Part shown: positions 45,073 to 53,598 of the stretch, piece by piece | How the letters are laid out: each line of letters starts with the position of its first letter | How positions within the stretch are numbered: the stretch's first letter is position 1 | From: an uncultured Lachnospiraceae bacterium | GTDB lineage: Bacteria; Bacillota; Clostridia; Lachnospirales; Lachnospiraceae | NCBI GenBank assembly: GCA_910587765.1 | Contig: CAJUNR010000019.1 | Location: 22,955 to 86,954 of the forward strand | Direction of reading: 5' to 3' | Length of the DNA: 64,000 nucleotides | The notes under the pieces: model-generated | Databases searched by the model: none | What the model saw: only the letters and a program-made list of their open reading frames with translations | Told to the model about the DNA's origin: nothing | Made by a program: the position numbers and the translations under genes

Positions 45073-45088
45073 ATTCGCGATTCCGAAT
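45073..45088. promoter_or_regulatory. KDG operon operator 2
   Basis: ATTCGCGATTCCGAAT, with the same ATTCG/CGAAT arms as operator 1 and 19 bp from it (two helical turns, same face). A third partial match, ATTCGGAAT, lies at 45244-45252. Confidence 0.5.
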
Positions 45089-45096
45089 TTACATAT

Positions 45097-45124
45097 ATCA
45101 TAGCATAATTACAGGATTTGTCAA
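45097..45124 (-). promoter_or_regulatory. Promoter of the kdgK-eda operon
   Basis: On the minus strand TTGACA (45124-45119), a 16-bp spacer, TATGAT (45102-45097). Both operators lie directly downstream, overlapping the start of transcription, which fits repression. Confidence 0.65.
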
Positions 45125-45388
45125 CAGGTAAGAAAAAATTTATGACAATAAAAATTCAGTCAATAATTTTCTTCGTTTTCCACGATCAGTTGGAAAGTGG
45201 AGATACGCGACGCTTCCGGACGACGGAGTCGTTTGAATATCGCATTCGGAATTATGGAATATGGTAGTGTGAAGGATGACGGGCGTTTCTGACTGCCGTA
45301 TGGGAGGAGGATGCTGAAGAGCGCTCTTTTCGGAGCGCCGGCACAGATGCTGAAAATAGCGAGGGAATCCTGTGAGACAGGATTCCTC
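45125..45388. other. Non-coding gap between the KDG operon and the IclR gene
   Basis: 264 bp with no convincing gene. It holds one partial operator-like ATTCGGAAT (45244-45252), and a repeated GAATCC/GGATTC inverted pair near 45365-45385 that could form a short terminator-like hairpin after the IclR gene. Confidence 0.35.
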
Positions 45389-46156
45389 CTATAAAGAAAC
45401 AGGACTCCGATATCCCAGAAGTCTTGAGATTTCCGCTGCTTTCCGGCGGATCAGCTTTCCCAGCCGCTCATAATCCTCTTCCGGCCGGTAGAAACCGGAG
45501 ATGCTGACGGCGCCCTCGAGGCAGCCGTTGCGCCGGTAGACAGGGGCGCTGGCGCAGACCATATGTTCTTCGTATTCGCGGAAATCCAGCGCGTAGCCGC
45601 GCGAACGGATCCGCTCCAGATCCAGGGAGAGTTCTTCCGGGTTTTTCAGCGTGTACCGGGTGCGGGGCTGCATGGAAATGTCTGCAAGGAGCGTCTGCGA
45701 CTGTTCTTCCGGCAGAAAGGCCAGCAGCGTTTTGCCGAGCGAGGTGCAGTACAGAGGGGCCGTGCTTCCGACCGTTGCGGTCGTGATGATGGGGTTTTCG
45801 GGGACTTCTTTCAGAATATAGACAACCTCTCTGCCGGAGAGTCTGCCGAAGAAAGCGGTGCGGTCGGATTCTTTTGCCAGTTCGGAAAGCTCCGCCCCGA
45901 TCAGCTTGAGCGTGTCGTCGGCATCCGGGTAGGACATGCCGATCCGGTAGGCAAAGGTGCCGATCTGGTAGAGCTGCTTCTGCCCGGGTTTTACGGAAAG
46001 CATCCCTTCCTGCACGAGGGTGACGAGGATGTCGTAGGCGCTTGTCCTGGGCAGGGAGAAATATCCGCACAGGTCATCCAGAGATACCCCCTCCGGGTGA
46101 TCGGCAGTATAAGACAGAATCTGTATGGCGCGCTGTACGGTTCGATTGATTTTCAA
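45389..46156 (-). CDS. IclR-family transcriptional regulator (KdgR-like)
   Basis: 255 aa, starting at TTG 46156 with AGGAGG 7 nt upstream. HTH LDDLCGYFSLPRTSAYDILV, then the IclR effector domain (RTAFFGRLSGREVVYI, STAPLYCTSLGKTLLAFLP, ACASAPVYRR-type tail). IclR regulators often bind KDG; its position upstream of kdgK-eda and the paired ATTCG palindromes make it the likely repressor of that operon. Confidence 0.88.
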   Translation of the reverse strand: MKINRTVQRAIQILSYTADHPEGVSLDDLCGYFSLPRTSAYDILVTLVQEGMLSVKPGQKQLYQIGTFAYRIGMSYPDADDTLKLIGAELSELAKESDRTAFFGRLSGREVVYILKEVPENPIITTATVGSTAPLYCTSLGKTLLAFLPEEQSQTLLADISMQPRTRYTLKNPEELSLDLERIRSRGYALDFREYEEHMVCASAPVYRRNGCLEGAVSISGFYRPEEDYERLGKLIRRKAAEISRLLGYRSPVSL

Positions 46157-46414
46157 GGGACGACCTCCTTTTGCCTGTTGTATGTTATCCTATCACAGCC
46201 CCTGTGATTTAGCAAGTGGGGCGGCCAGGGCCTGGAAAGGTGATCTGCCTGTGTCGGGCGTCCGGCAGCGCAGGTATGAACAGGAATGCGGTCGGAAAAA
46301 GCGGGGCCGCAAAAGCCGGATTGTTGTTGTAATGTCGGTCATAATCGGCTATACTGAGAACAGGCGGATTCACTTTGAAACCGGTGCGGCAAACTGCCGG
46401 AAGGAGGTGCGGGC

Positions 46415-48106
46415 ATGCCAAGGACTGTGAGCATCGGATGCCAGGATTTTGAGACGATCAGAAAAGAAGGCTATTTTTATATTGATAAATCTGGTTTCAT
46501 AAAGGAATGGTGGGCAGGCGGAGACAGCGTGACCCTGATTACCCGCCCCCGGCGCTTCGGGAAAACCCTGACTATGAGCATGGTGGAGAAGTTCTTTTCA
46601 GTCAGATATGTGAGCAGAGGAGAGCTGTTTCAGGGACTGGAAATATGGGACAGTGAGGAATTTAGAGAACTTCAGGGTTCCTGTCCGGTGATCAGTCTTT
46701 CTTTTGCGAATATAAAAGAACCCGATTACATCAGGGCGCGCAGAAAGATCTGCCAGATGCTGTCCAACCTGTATTCGGAATATGAATTTCTTCTGAATAC
46801 GGACGTACTGGGCGACAGAGGACAGCGGTTTTTTGAATCCGTGTCGGAGGATATGGATGATACGGCGGCGACGATGGCGCTTCATCAGCTTTCCATGTAT
46901 CTGTCCCGCTATTACGGAAAAAAGGTGATTATCCTTCTGGATGAATACGACACGCCGATGCAGGAGGCGTACGTGAACGGGTACTGGGAGGAACTGGTCG
47001 CCTTTACCAGAAGCATGTTCAATGCCGCCTTTAAAACCAATCCGTATCTGGAACGGGCGATTATGACCGGAATTACAAGGGTCAGCAGGGAGTCGATCTT
47101 TTCCGATCTGAACAATCTGGAGATCGTGACCACGACTTCTGAAAAATATGCGGACTGTTTCGGCTTTACGGAGGAGGAAGTGTTCGACGCGCTGGATGAA
47201 TTTGGTCTGTCCGGGCACAGACAGGAGGCAAAGAGCTGGTATGACGGCTTTAATTTCGGAGATCGGACGGACATTTACAACCCGTGGTCTATCTTGAATT
47301 ATCTGGACAAAAAGCGCCTGTCGGCTTACTGGGCCAATTCCAGCTCCAATAATCTTGCGGGAAAGCTGGTGCGTGAGGGGAGCAAAAACCTGAAAACTGC
47401 TTTTGAAAAGTTACTTCAGGGCGGGACCATTACAACAGAAATAGAAGAACAGATCGTCTATGAACAACTGGACGAGAATGAACAGGCAGTATGGGGGCTT
47501 CTGCTGGCCGGCGGATATCTGAAGGTAAAGAGGCTGAACGCCGGTATGTCCGGCTATGGAGAGTGGAGACAGGACTATGAACTGGAACTGACCAATTTCG
47601 AGGTCAAAACCATGTTCCGCAATATGGTGCGGAGATGGTTTTCCGGTGTGTCTTCCGGTTATAACGACTTTATCAAGGCGCTGCTGCTGGGGGATCTCAG
47701 GGCAATGAATACGTATATGAACAAGGTCGCGCTGGCCACCTTCAGTTACTTCGACACGGGAAAAAACCCTTCCGGAGCAGAGCCGGAGCGGTTTTACCAC
47801 GGATTTGTGCTGGGACTGATGGTAGAGCTTTCGGACCGATACCTCCTTACATCCAATCGGGAGAGCGGCTTCGGCAGATACGACGTGATGCTGGAGCCGA
47901 GAAACAGAGCCGACGATGCGTTTATCCTTGAGTTCAAGGTACACGACCCGGAGGAAGAGCGCAGTCTGGAGGATACCGTGGGCGCGGCTTTGAGGCAGAT
48001 AGAAAAAAGGCGGTATGCCTGCAGTCTGGAAGAGAAAGGGATTCCGGCGGATCACATTCGGAAATACGGTTTTGCGTTTGAGGGAAAGAGAGTACTGATT
48101 GGGTAA
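46415..48106 (+). CDS. AAA-ATPase-like / PD-(D/E)XK protein, copy 1
   Basis: 563 aa. N-terminal AAA-ATPase-like domain (PF09820 type): Walker A region LITRPRRFGKTLTMS, Walker B VIILLDEYDTP, sensor TGITRVSRES. C-terminal PD-(D/E)XK nuclease-like domain (DUF1703/PDDEXK_9) with FGRYDVMLEPR and AFILEFKVHDPEEE giving D...ExK. Function of this widespread gut-bacterial family is unknown; it is often multi-copy. A second copy lies 39 bp downstream. The two are identical in DNA apart from residues about 63-158. Start behind AAGGAGGTGCGGGC. Confidence 0.9.
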   Translation: MPRTVSIGCQDFETIRKEGYFYIDKSGFIKEWWAGGDSVTLITRPRRFGKTLTMSMVEKFFSVRYVSRGELFQGLEIWDSEEFRELQGSCPVISLSFANIKEPDYIRARRKICQMLSNLYSEYEFLLNTDVLGDRGQRFFESVSEDMDDTAATMALHQLSMYLSRYYGKKVIILLDEYDTPMQEAYVNGYWEELVAFTRSMFNAAFKTNPYLERAIMTGITRVSRESIFSDLNNLEIVTTTSEKYADCFGFTEEEVFDALDEFGLSGHRQEAKSWYDGFNFGDRTDIYNPWSILNYLDKKRLSAYWANSSSNNLAGKLVREGSKNLKTAFEKLLQGGTITTEIEEQIVYEQLDENEQAVWGLLLAGGYLKVKRLNAGMSGYGEWRQDYELELTNFEVKTMFRNMVRRWFSGVSSGYNDFIKALLLGDLRAMNTYMNKVALATFSYFDTGKNPSGAEPERFYHGFVLGLMVELSDRYLLTSNRESGFGRYDVMLEPRNRADDAFILEFKVHDPEEERSLEDTVGAALRQIEKRRYACSLEEKGIPADHIRKYGFAFEGKRVLIG

Positions 48107-48145
48107 TGAAACCAGTGCGGCAAATTGCCGGAAGGAGGTGCGGGC

Positions 48146-49837
48146 ATGCCAAGGACTGTGAGCATCGGATGCCAGGATTTTGAGACGATCAGAAAAGAAG
48201 GCTATTTTTATATTGATAAATCTGGTTTCATAAAGGAATGGTGGGCAGGCGGAGACAGCGTGACCCTGATTACCCGCCCCCGGCGCTTCGGGAAAACCCT
48301 GACCATGAGTATGGTGGAGAAGTTCTTTTCAGTAGAGTACGCGGACAGGGGTGATCTGTTTGCGGGGCTGGATGTCTGGAGAGAGGAAAAATACCGCAGG
48401 CTGCAGGGGACGTATCCTTTGCTCATGCTCAGTTTTGCGGACATCAAGGAGACTTCCTTTGCGCAGGCAAGAAAAGCAATATGCCGTGTGATTAAGGCAC
48501 TTTACGATAGATTTGATTTTCTGCTGAAGGATGACATTTTAAGTGAAAGCGAGAAAAAGGATTTCCGGGAGATATCAGCGGATATGGAGGACAGCGCGGT
48601 GTCCTTTTCGTTGAAAATGCTGTCCTGCTATCTGTCCCGCTATTACGGAAAAAAGGTGATTATCCTTCTGGATGAATACGACACGCCGATGCAGGAGGCG
48701 TACGTGAACGGGTACTGGGAGGAACTGGTCGCCTTTACCAGAAGCATGTTCAATGCCGCCTTTAAAACCAATCCGTATCTGGAACGGGCGATTATGACCG
48801 GAATTACAAGGGTCAGCAGGGAGTCGATCTTTTCCGATCTGAACAATCTGGAGATCGTGACCACGACTTCTGAAAAATATGCGGACTGTTTCGGCTTTAC
48901 GGAGGAGGAAGTGTTCGACGCGCTGGATGAATTTGGTCTGTCCGGGCACAGACAGGAGGCAAAGAGCTGGTATGACGGCTTTAATTTCGGAGATCGGACG
49001 GACATTTACAACCCGTGGTCTATCTTGAATTATCTGGACAAAAAGCGCCTGTCGGCTTACTGGGCCAATTCCAGCTCCAATAATCTTGCGGGAAAGCTGG
49101 TGCGTGAGGGGAGCAAAAACCTGAAAACTGCTTTTGAAAAGTTACTTCAGGGCGGGACCATTACAACAGAAATAGAAGAACAGATCGTCTATGAACAACT
49201 GGACGAGAATGAACAGGCAGTATGGGGGCTTCTGCTGGCCGGCGGATATCTGAAGGTAAAGAGGCTGAACGCCGGTATGTCCGGCTATGGAGAGTGGAGA
49301 CAGGACTATGAACTGGAACTGACCAATTTCGAGGTCAAAACCATGTTCCGCAATATGGTGCGGAGATGGTTTTCCGGTGTGTCTTCCGGTTATAACGACT
49401 TTATCAAGGCGCTGCTGCTGGGGGATCTCAGGGCAATGAATACGTATATGAACAAGGTCGCGCTGGCCACCTTCAGTTACTTCGACACGGGAAAAAACCC
49501 TTCCGGAGCAGAGCCGGAGCGGTTTTACCACGGATTTGTGCTGGGACTGATGGTAGAGCTTTCGGACCGATACCTCCTTACATCCAATCGGGAGAGCGGC
49601 TTCGGCAGATACGACGTGATGCTGGAGCCGAGAAACAGAGCCGACGATGCGTTTATCCTTGAGTTCAAGGTACACGACCCGGAGGAAGAGCGCAGTCTGG
49701 AGGATACCGTGGGCGCGGCTTTGAGGCAGATAGAAAAAAGGCGGTATGCCTGCAGTCTGGAAGAGAAAGGGATTCCGGCGGATCACATTCGGAAATACGG
49801 TTTTGCGTTTGAGGGAAAGAGGGTGCTGATTGGCTGA
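48146..49837 (+). CDS. AAA-ATPase-like / PD-(D/E)XK protein, copy 2
   Basis: 563 aa from the ATG at 48146, the same start as copy 1. Same Walker A, Walker B, sensor and nuclease motifs. Residues about 64-158, between Walker A and Walker B, are replaced: EYADRGDLFAGLDVWREEK in place of RYVSRGELFQGLEIWDSEE, and so on, with only about half of the positions alike. From LSRYYGKK onward it matches copy 1 to the C-terminus. This pattern suggests recombination or gene conversion that homogenises the flanks while one module stays different. Confidence 0.9.
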   Translation: MPRTVSIGCQDFETIRKEGYFYIDKSGFIKEWWAGGDSVTLITRPRRFGKTLTMSMVEKFFSVEYADRGDLFAGLDVWREEKYRRLQGTYPLLMLSFADIKETSFAQARKAICRVIKALYDRFDFLLKDDILSESEKKDFREISADMEDSAVSFSLKMLSCYLSRYYGKKVIILLDEYDTPMQEAYVNGYWEELVAFTRSMFNAAFKTNPYLERAIMTGITRVSRESIFSDLNNLEIVTTTSEKYADCFGFTEEEVFDALDEFGLSGHRQEAKSWYDGFNFGDRTDIYNPWSILNYLDKKRLSAYWANSSSNNLAGKLVREGSKNLKTAFEKLLQGGTITTEIEEQIVYEQLDENEQAVWGLLLAGGYLKVKRLNAGMSGYGEWRQDYELELTNFEVKTMFRNMVRRWFSGVSSGYNDFIKALLLGDLRAMNTYMNKVALATFSYFDTGKNPSGAEPERFYHGFVLGLMVELSDRYLLTSNRESGFGRYDVMLEPRNRADDAFILEFKVHDPEEERSLEDTVGAALRQIEKRRYACSLEEKGIPADHIRKYGFAFEGKRVLIG

Positions 49838-49855
49838 GAACCGGCAGGCGTGAAC

Positions 49856-50063
49856 AGTAACTTTTATGTTACTTTTCATGCCTATGCCACCCGGACGCCC
49901 GGTGCGGGCAGATTATCCTTCCAGACCCCGCTTGCGCTTAGTGAAGGGACGCAACGGTACTAAGGCGCGAAAAGACCGCGCCTAAGGACCGGCGCCCTTC
50001 AATGGGTCTTTCAGGAAAACCTGCCCACATCAGGCTGAAACAGGTGCAGGTGTGAAAAGTAAC
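49856..50063 (+). ncRNA. Structured non-coding RNA, about 200 nt, with pseudoknot (raiA-type candidate)
   Basis: No protein frame fits, yet nested pairings fill the gap. P1: 49868-49888 with 50043-50063 (first 11 bp perfect, GTTACTTTTCA/TGAAAAGTAAC). P2: hairpin around 49889-49904. P3: GGGCAG 49906-49911 with CTGCCC 50021-50026. P4: AGACCC 49923-49928 with GGGTCT 50004-50009. P5: GAAGGG(A)CGC 49943-49952 with GCGCCCTTC 49992-50000. P6: CGGT 49955-49958 with ACCG 49988-49991. P7: GGCGCG 49964-49969 with CGCGCC 49977-49982. Pseudoknot: CTTAGT 49937-49942 with ACTAAG 49959-49964. So many consistent helices are not expected by chance. From memory it resembles the raiA RNA class of Firmicutes in size and complexity, but I cannot confirm the family. 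Confidence 0.75.
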
Positions 50064-50104
50064 ACTCTTGTCATGAAAACAGCGGCAAAAATATTCCATG
50101 TGAA

Positions 50105-50133
50105 TTGACATTTGCAAAAGAAGTTGCTATGAT
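50105..50133 (+). promoter_or_regulatory. Sigma-A promoter of the GIY-YIG gene
   Basis: TTGACA (50105-50110), 17-bp spacer, TATGAT (50128-50133). It lies 42 nt after the structured RNA, so the RNA is not part of this transcript's leader. Confidence 0.75.
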
Positions 50134-50185
50134 TAAAAAAATAGAAGGCAGAGGGAAAACGTATGATTATGGAGAGGAAGAACAG

Positions 50186-50548
50186 ATGCCGTATATTTAT
50201 ATGGTAAGATGTACGGATCATTCTCTCTATACGGGCATCACGACAGATGTGGAGCGCAGAATGCGGGAACACATTCGTCGGAAAGGCTCCGGCGCAAAGT
50301 ATACCAGAAGTCACAGAGTCTGCTCTCTGGAGATGGTCTGGGAGGCCGGCAGCTTGTCTGCCGCCGCGAAGCTGGAGTATCGGATCAAACAGCTTCCGAA
50401 ATCCCGAAAAGAAGCGCTGCTCCTTCATCCGGAACAGGCGAATGAACTGGAATTTCTTCCGCGGACAGAGGAGCGGTATGTGCCCCGTCCGGAACTGGCA
50501 GTGAGGATAGATTCGGGTTTTAGCAAGGGGGAAGACAGCGGAGAATGA
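50186..50548 (+). CDS. GIY-YIG nuclease family protein
   Basis: 120 aa from the ATG at 50186 (GGAGAGGAAGAACAG upstream). Earlier in-frame starts overlap the promoter, so they are excluded. PYIYMVRCTDHSLYTGITTD is the (G)IY...YTG core, R in VERRMREH and Glu/Lys in AKLEYRIKQLPKSRKEALL complete the UvrC-N-like domain of the YhbQ type. Small stand-alone members are thought to act on DNA; their targets are unclear. Confidence 0.92.
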   Translation: MPYIYMVRCTDHSLYTGITTDVERRMREHIRRKGSGAKYTRSHRVCSLEMVWEAGSLSAAAKLEYRIKQLPKSRKEALLLHPEQANELEFLPRTEERYVPRPELAVRIDSGFSKGEDSGE

Positions 50549-50580
50549 GTCTCCCCCTTAATAAAACCCCTCTGGGATAA

Positions 50581-51336
50581 TTATATACAAATATGAGATA
50601 CTGGCAATAATGGTAGATGTACCTGGACCTCCGTTCCTTTTCCGACGGCTGAGCGCAGATGAATGGTACCGTTGTGCGCCAGTACGATACGTCGGACGAT
50701 GGAGAGGCCAAGTCCGGTGCCATTTTCCTTATAGGTTACAAAAGGTCGGAAAATGGACTGTTGGTGTTCCGCGGGAATGCCGCATCCGTTGTCCTTCACG
50801 GCGATCATCAGCCGTTTGTCGTGGGTAAACACTTTCAGCGTTATGCGTCCCCGCCCGGTGATGGACTCGATGGAATTCTTAATCAGATTGATAAAGGTCT
50901 GCTTTAAACGAATCGGATCACCGTAGAAATCCGGATAAGTATCGTCCAGCTTCATCAGAAGAGGGATGTGCTTGTCCAGCAGTTCCGGAAGGAGCGTATC
51001 TTTCAGATCGAAAGCAAATTCTTTCGGGTCGATCCTGCTGATGGTGAGCTGTTCTCCATTATTGAAAGCGGAGATGTCATCTAAAAGTACTTTCAGATAC
51101 TGGAGATCATGTTTCATCTGCTCCCAGAATTCAAAGTTCTCAACCTCTGGATGCAGCTTTTGAATCCACTGGATGGAACTGTCCATATAAGTGAGAGGAT
51201 TACGAATCTCATGCGAAATCTGGGAAAGGGTAAGATGGTAATCTTCCTTGATGGCAGTTATCAGTTGGTGAAAATTTTTATCCTTTGCCATCAGACGCGC
51301 CATTTTTTCCTGTTCGTCATAAGTCAGCAATGTCAT
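50581..51336 (-). CDS. Soluble sensor histidine kinase
   Basis: 251 aa from the ATG at 51336; a TTG two codons on has a better-spaced GGGAG. No membrane helix and no PAS domain: a short N-terminal helix, HisKA with LSQISHEIRNPLTYMDSSIQ (phospho-His), and HATPase_c with NLIKNSIESI, DNGCGIP and GTGLGLSIVRR. This is the layout of sporulation-type orphan kinases feeding the Spo0A phosphorelay. No response regulator gene is adjacent. Confidence 0.88.
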   Translation of the reverse strand: MTLLTYDEQEKMARLMAKDKNFHQLITAIKEDYHLTLSQISHEIRNPLTYMDSSIQWIQKLHPEVENFEFWEQMKHDLQYLKVLLDDISAFNNGEQLTISRIDPKEFAFDLKDTLLPELLDKHIPLLMKLDDTYPDFYGDPIRLKQTFINLIKNSIESITGRGRITLKVFTHDKRLMIAVKDNGCGIPAEHQQSIFRPFVTYKENGTGLGLSIVRRIVLAHNGTIHLRSAVGKGTEVQVHLPLLPVSHICI

Positions 51337-51535
51337 CACTCCCTGTCTGTAATATAGCAGATATGTCAAAAAATGGCAAATAAAATCGTTCGACAAATTT
51401 CGACATTCCCCGACAAAAACAGTAGAAAACGGCGTGTTTCCGGGGGCTTCCGGAAGGTGGCCGGCGGGAAAAATGATGAAAAAAAATAAAACGGCAGTAT
51501 CGGAACTGCGGTGTCAGCAAGATAGGAGGATTGTT

Positions 51536-51949
51536 ATGAGAGATGAAAACTGTATATTTTGTAAGATTGCGGGCGGTGAGATTCCGTCTACGACGCTCTA
51601 TGAGGATGACGACTTTCGTGTGATTCTGGACCTGGGGCCGGCTACGAGGGGACATGCGCTTCTGATTCCCAAAGAACATTACCGGGATCTGTTTGATCTT
51701 GAGGATGAAGTGGCGGAGAAGGTTCTGCTTCGTGCCCGGCGGATTGCGGGGAGGATGAAGGAGGCGCTCGGCGCCGACGGCTTTAATCTGGTTCAGAATA
51801 ATGGGAAAGCGGCGGGCCAGACGGTCTTTCATTTTCATATGCACCTGATCCCGCGCTACGAGAACGATCATGCGGGAATCCTCTGGAAACCGGGAGAGAC
51901 GACTCCGGAAGAGCTGGAAGAAGTAAAGCGTCTGGTGGATGGTCAATGA
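51536..51949 (+). CDS. HIT-family nucleotide hydrolase/transferase
   Basis: 137 aa from the ATG at 51536 (ATAGGAGGATTGTT upstream). NCIFCKIAGGEIPSTTLYED opens the domain with a CxxC, and VFHFHMHLIPRY is the HxHxH histidine triad. HIT proteins hydrolyse nucleoside phosphoramidates or dinucleotides. It lies 22 nt before an ECF sigma factor gene in the same direction and may be cotranscribed. Confidence 0.95.
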   Translation: MRDENCIFCKIAGGEIPSTTLYEDDDFRVILDLGPATRGHALLIPKEHYRDLFDLEDEVAEKVLLRARRIAGRMKEALGADGFNLVQNNGKAAGQTVFHFHMHLIPRYENDHAGILWKPGETTPEELEEVKRLVDGQ

Positions 51950-51970
51950 GGGGGGTTTTGATAGGGACTT

Positions 51971-52501
51971 ATGAACGAGAAGGATCATCGTCTGGATGAT
52001 TACTTTGTGCAGTACAGCAACCTGGTATTCAGGAATATCTGCCTGTATGTGGATTATCACACGGCGGAAGACCTGTGTCAGGAAACGTTCATCCGTCTGT
52101 CGGACCATCTGGACAGCCTGAAGCCGGAGAAGATTAAGGCATGGCTGCTTGTGGTATCGGAGCATCTGGCGCTGGATTATTTGAGAAAGGGCGGGAGCTG
52201 CAGAACCATTACAGGATTGAAGGTAGAGGAGAAGGAACTCATCGACCCTCGTTCAGATACGGAGCGCATTGTGGAGGAACTGGAAGAGAGCAGAAGAAAG
52301 GGAAAAGTTCTCGCCCGTCTGAAGCTGGAAAAGAGAGACTGGTACGACGCGTTGATCCTGCGTTATGTGGGAAGTCTCAGTGATGAGGAGATCAGCAGGA
52401 GGAAAGGCGTTAAGAAATCTCTGATCGGAAAATGGAGACAGAGATCACAGAAAAAGTTAAGAGAGTGGTATCAAAAGGAATATCCGGAAAGGGACAGCTA
52501 A
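51971..52501 (+). CDS. ECF-type RNA polymerase sigma factor
   Basis: 176 aa. Region 2: FRNICLYVDYHTAEDLCQETFIRL and IKAWLLVVSEHLALDYLRK. Region 4: WYDALILRYVGSLSDEEISR and KKSLIGKWRQRSQKKLREW, a HTH. A candidate anti-sigma protein with a DUF4367-like outside domain lies 1.4 kb downstream, beyond murG on the other strand. Confidence 0.88.
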   Translation: MNEKDHRLDDYFVQYSNLVFRNICLYVDYHTAEDLCQETFIRLSDHLDSLKPEKIKAWLLVVSEHLALDYLRKGGSCRTITGLKVEEKELIDPRSDTERIVEELEESRRKGKVLARLKLEKRDWYDALILRYVGSLSDEEISRRKGVKKSLIGKWRQRSQKKLREWYQKEYPERDS

Positions 52502-52533
52502 GTGTCCCCCGGGATGATTCCGCGTAATCTGGT

Positions 52534-53598
52534 TTAATGTAGGGTGCTTTCGATCAGAGCGAAGATCGTGTCAACGGCGCCCGTCTGCGGGCATCCTTCC
52601 ATTGCTTTGATATAATCGTTACGGTGCGTATGGAGATGACGGACCGCGTGAAGGAGTGTTTCTTTGTTCAGTTCTTTCTCTTCGAGGACCATAGAAAAGC
52701 CCTGACGTTCAAAGGATCTGGCGTTGAGCAGCTGGTCTCCGCGGCTTGCTTCTGCGGACAGCGGGATCAGGAGCGCCGGTTTCCGCAGAGCGAGCAGTTC
52801 GCAGATGGCGTTGGCCCCGGCTCTGGATATGACAAGATCGCACAGCGCGAAGAGGTCAGGAAGTTCTTCCTGAATATATTCATATTGTACATACCCCTTC
52901 CGGCGGCGGAGACTTTCGTCCAGCTTTCCCCTGCCGCAGAGGTGAACGACCTGCCAGTCCTTCAGAAGTTCCGGGAGGGCTTCGCGGACGGCCTGATTGA
53001 CTGTGGCTGCGCCGAGACTCCCGCCCATAACCATCAGAACCGGTTTGTCGGGGAGGAATCCGGTCAGGGTCAGAGCATCTGCGCGTTTTCCCAGCAGAAG
53101 CTCCCGGCGGATCGGACAGCCGGTGAGAACGGCTTTTTCTTTGGGGAGATGTTCCAGCGTCTCCGGGAAATTGCAGCAGACTTTTGTGGCGGCTGGGAGA
53201 CTCAGCCGGTTGGCAAGTCCCGGGGTCAGATCGGATTCGTGGCAGATCACGGGGATACGGCGCCGTTTCGCGGCCATAACGACCGGCACGGAGACGAATC
53301 CTCCTTTGGAGAAGACGATATCGGGTTTCAGGCGCTTCATAAGGGAGGACGCTTCGGAGAAGCCTTTGAGTACCCGGAAGGGATCGGTGAAGTTCTTCCA
53401 GTCGAAATAACGGCGGAGTTTGCCGGAGGAGATTCCGTAGTAGGGAATCTGCTGAGCTTCGATCAGCTTCTTTTCCATTCCTTCTTTGGAGCCGATGTAG
53501 GATATGCGGTAGCCTGCGGCGCGCAGCCGGGGGAGCAGAGCGATATTGGGTGTGACGTGTCCGGCGGTGCCGCCGCCGGTGAGGATGATATGTTTCAT
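52534..53598 (-). CDS. murG: Undecaprenyl-PP-MurNAc-pentapeptide GlcNAc transferase
   Basis: 354 aa, normal length. GGGTAGHVTPNIALLPRL is the N-terminal glycine-rich loop, HESDLTPGLANR the lipid I site region, MVMGGSLGAATVN and SRAGANAICELLALRKPALLIPL the UDP-GlcNAc-binding half. It makes lipid II at the inner face of the membrane. It stands outside the dcw cluster, between a sigma factor gene and its probable anti-sigma gene. Start behind AAGGAGGCATTCGTTCC. Confidence 0.96.
   Translation of the reverse strand: MKHIILTGGGTAGHVTPNIALLPRLRAAGYRISYIGSKEGMEKKLIEAQQIPYYGISSGKLRRYFDWKNFTDPFRVLKGFSEASSLMKRLKPDIVFSKGGFVSVPVVMAAKRRRIPVICHESDLTPGLANRLSLPAATKVCCNFPETLEHLPKEKAVLTGCPIRRELLLGKRADALTLTGFLPDKPVLMVMGGSLGAATVNQAVREALPELLKDWQVVHLCGRGKLDESLRRRKGYVQYEYIQEELPDLFALCDLVISRAGANAICELLALRKPALLIPLSAEASRGDQLLNARSFERQGFSMVLEEKELNKETLLHAVRHLHTHRNDYIKAMEGCPQTGAVDTIFALIESTLH

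Larger units (their letters stand above)
46377..49837 (+). repeat. Tandem duplication of the AAA/PD-(D/E)XK gene with its leader
   Basis: The unit starts in the 5' leader (GAAACC-G/A-GTGCGGCAAA at 46377 and 48108, including a CGGCA...TGCCG hairpin before the ribosome site) and runs to the stop codon. Both genes have 563 codons. The first 190 nt and the last 1.2 kb are almost identical; about 300 nt in between (46600-46900 against 48330-48635) differ strongly. Confidence 0.85.

Noticed and set aside
46415..49837. The tandem AAA genes as an insertion sequence or transposon
   Set aside because: No transposase motif, terminal inverted repeats or target-site duplication can be seen; the repeat borders match gene plus leader.
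49856..50063. Cobalamin riboswitch, SRP RNA, 6S RNA or tmRNA as identity of the structured RNA
   Set aside because: The conserved boxes of these RNAs (B12 box, SRP tetraloop helix, tmRNA tRNA-like ends) are absent, and no cobalamin gene is downstream.
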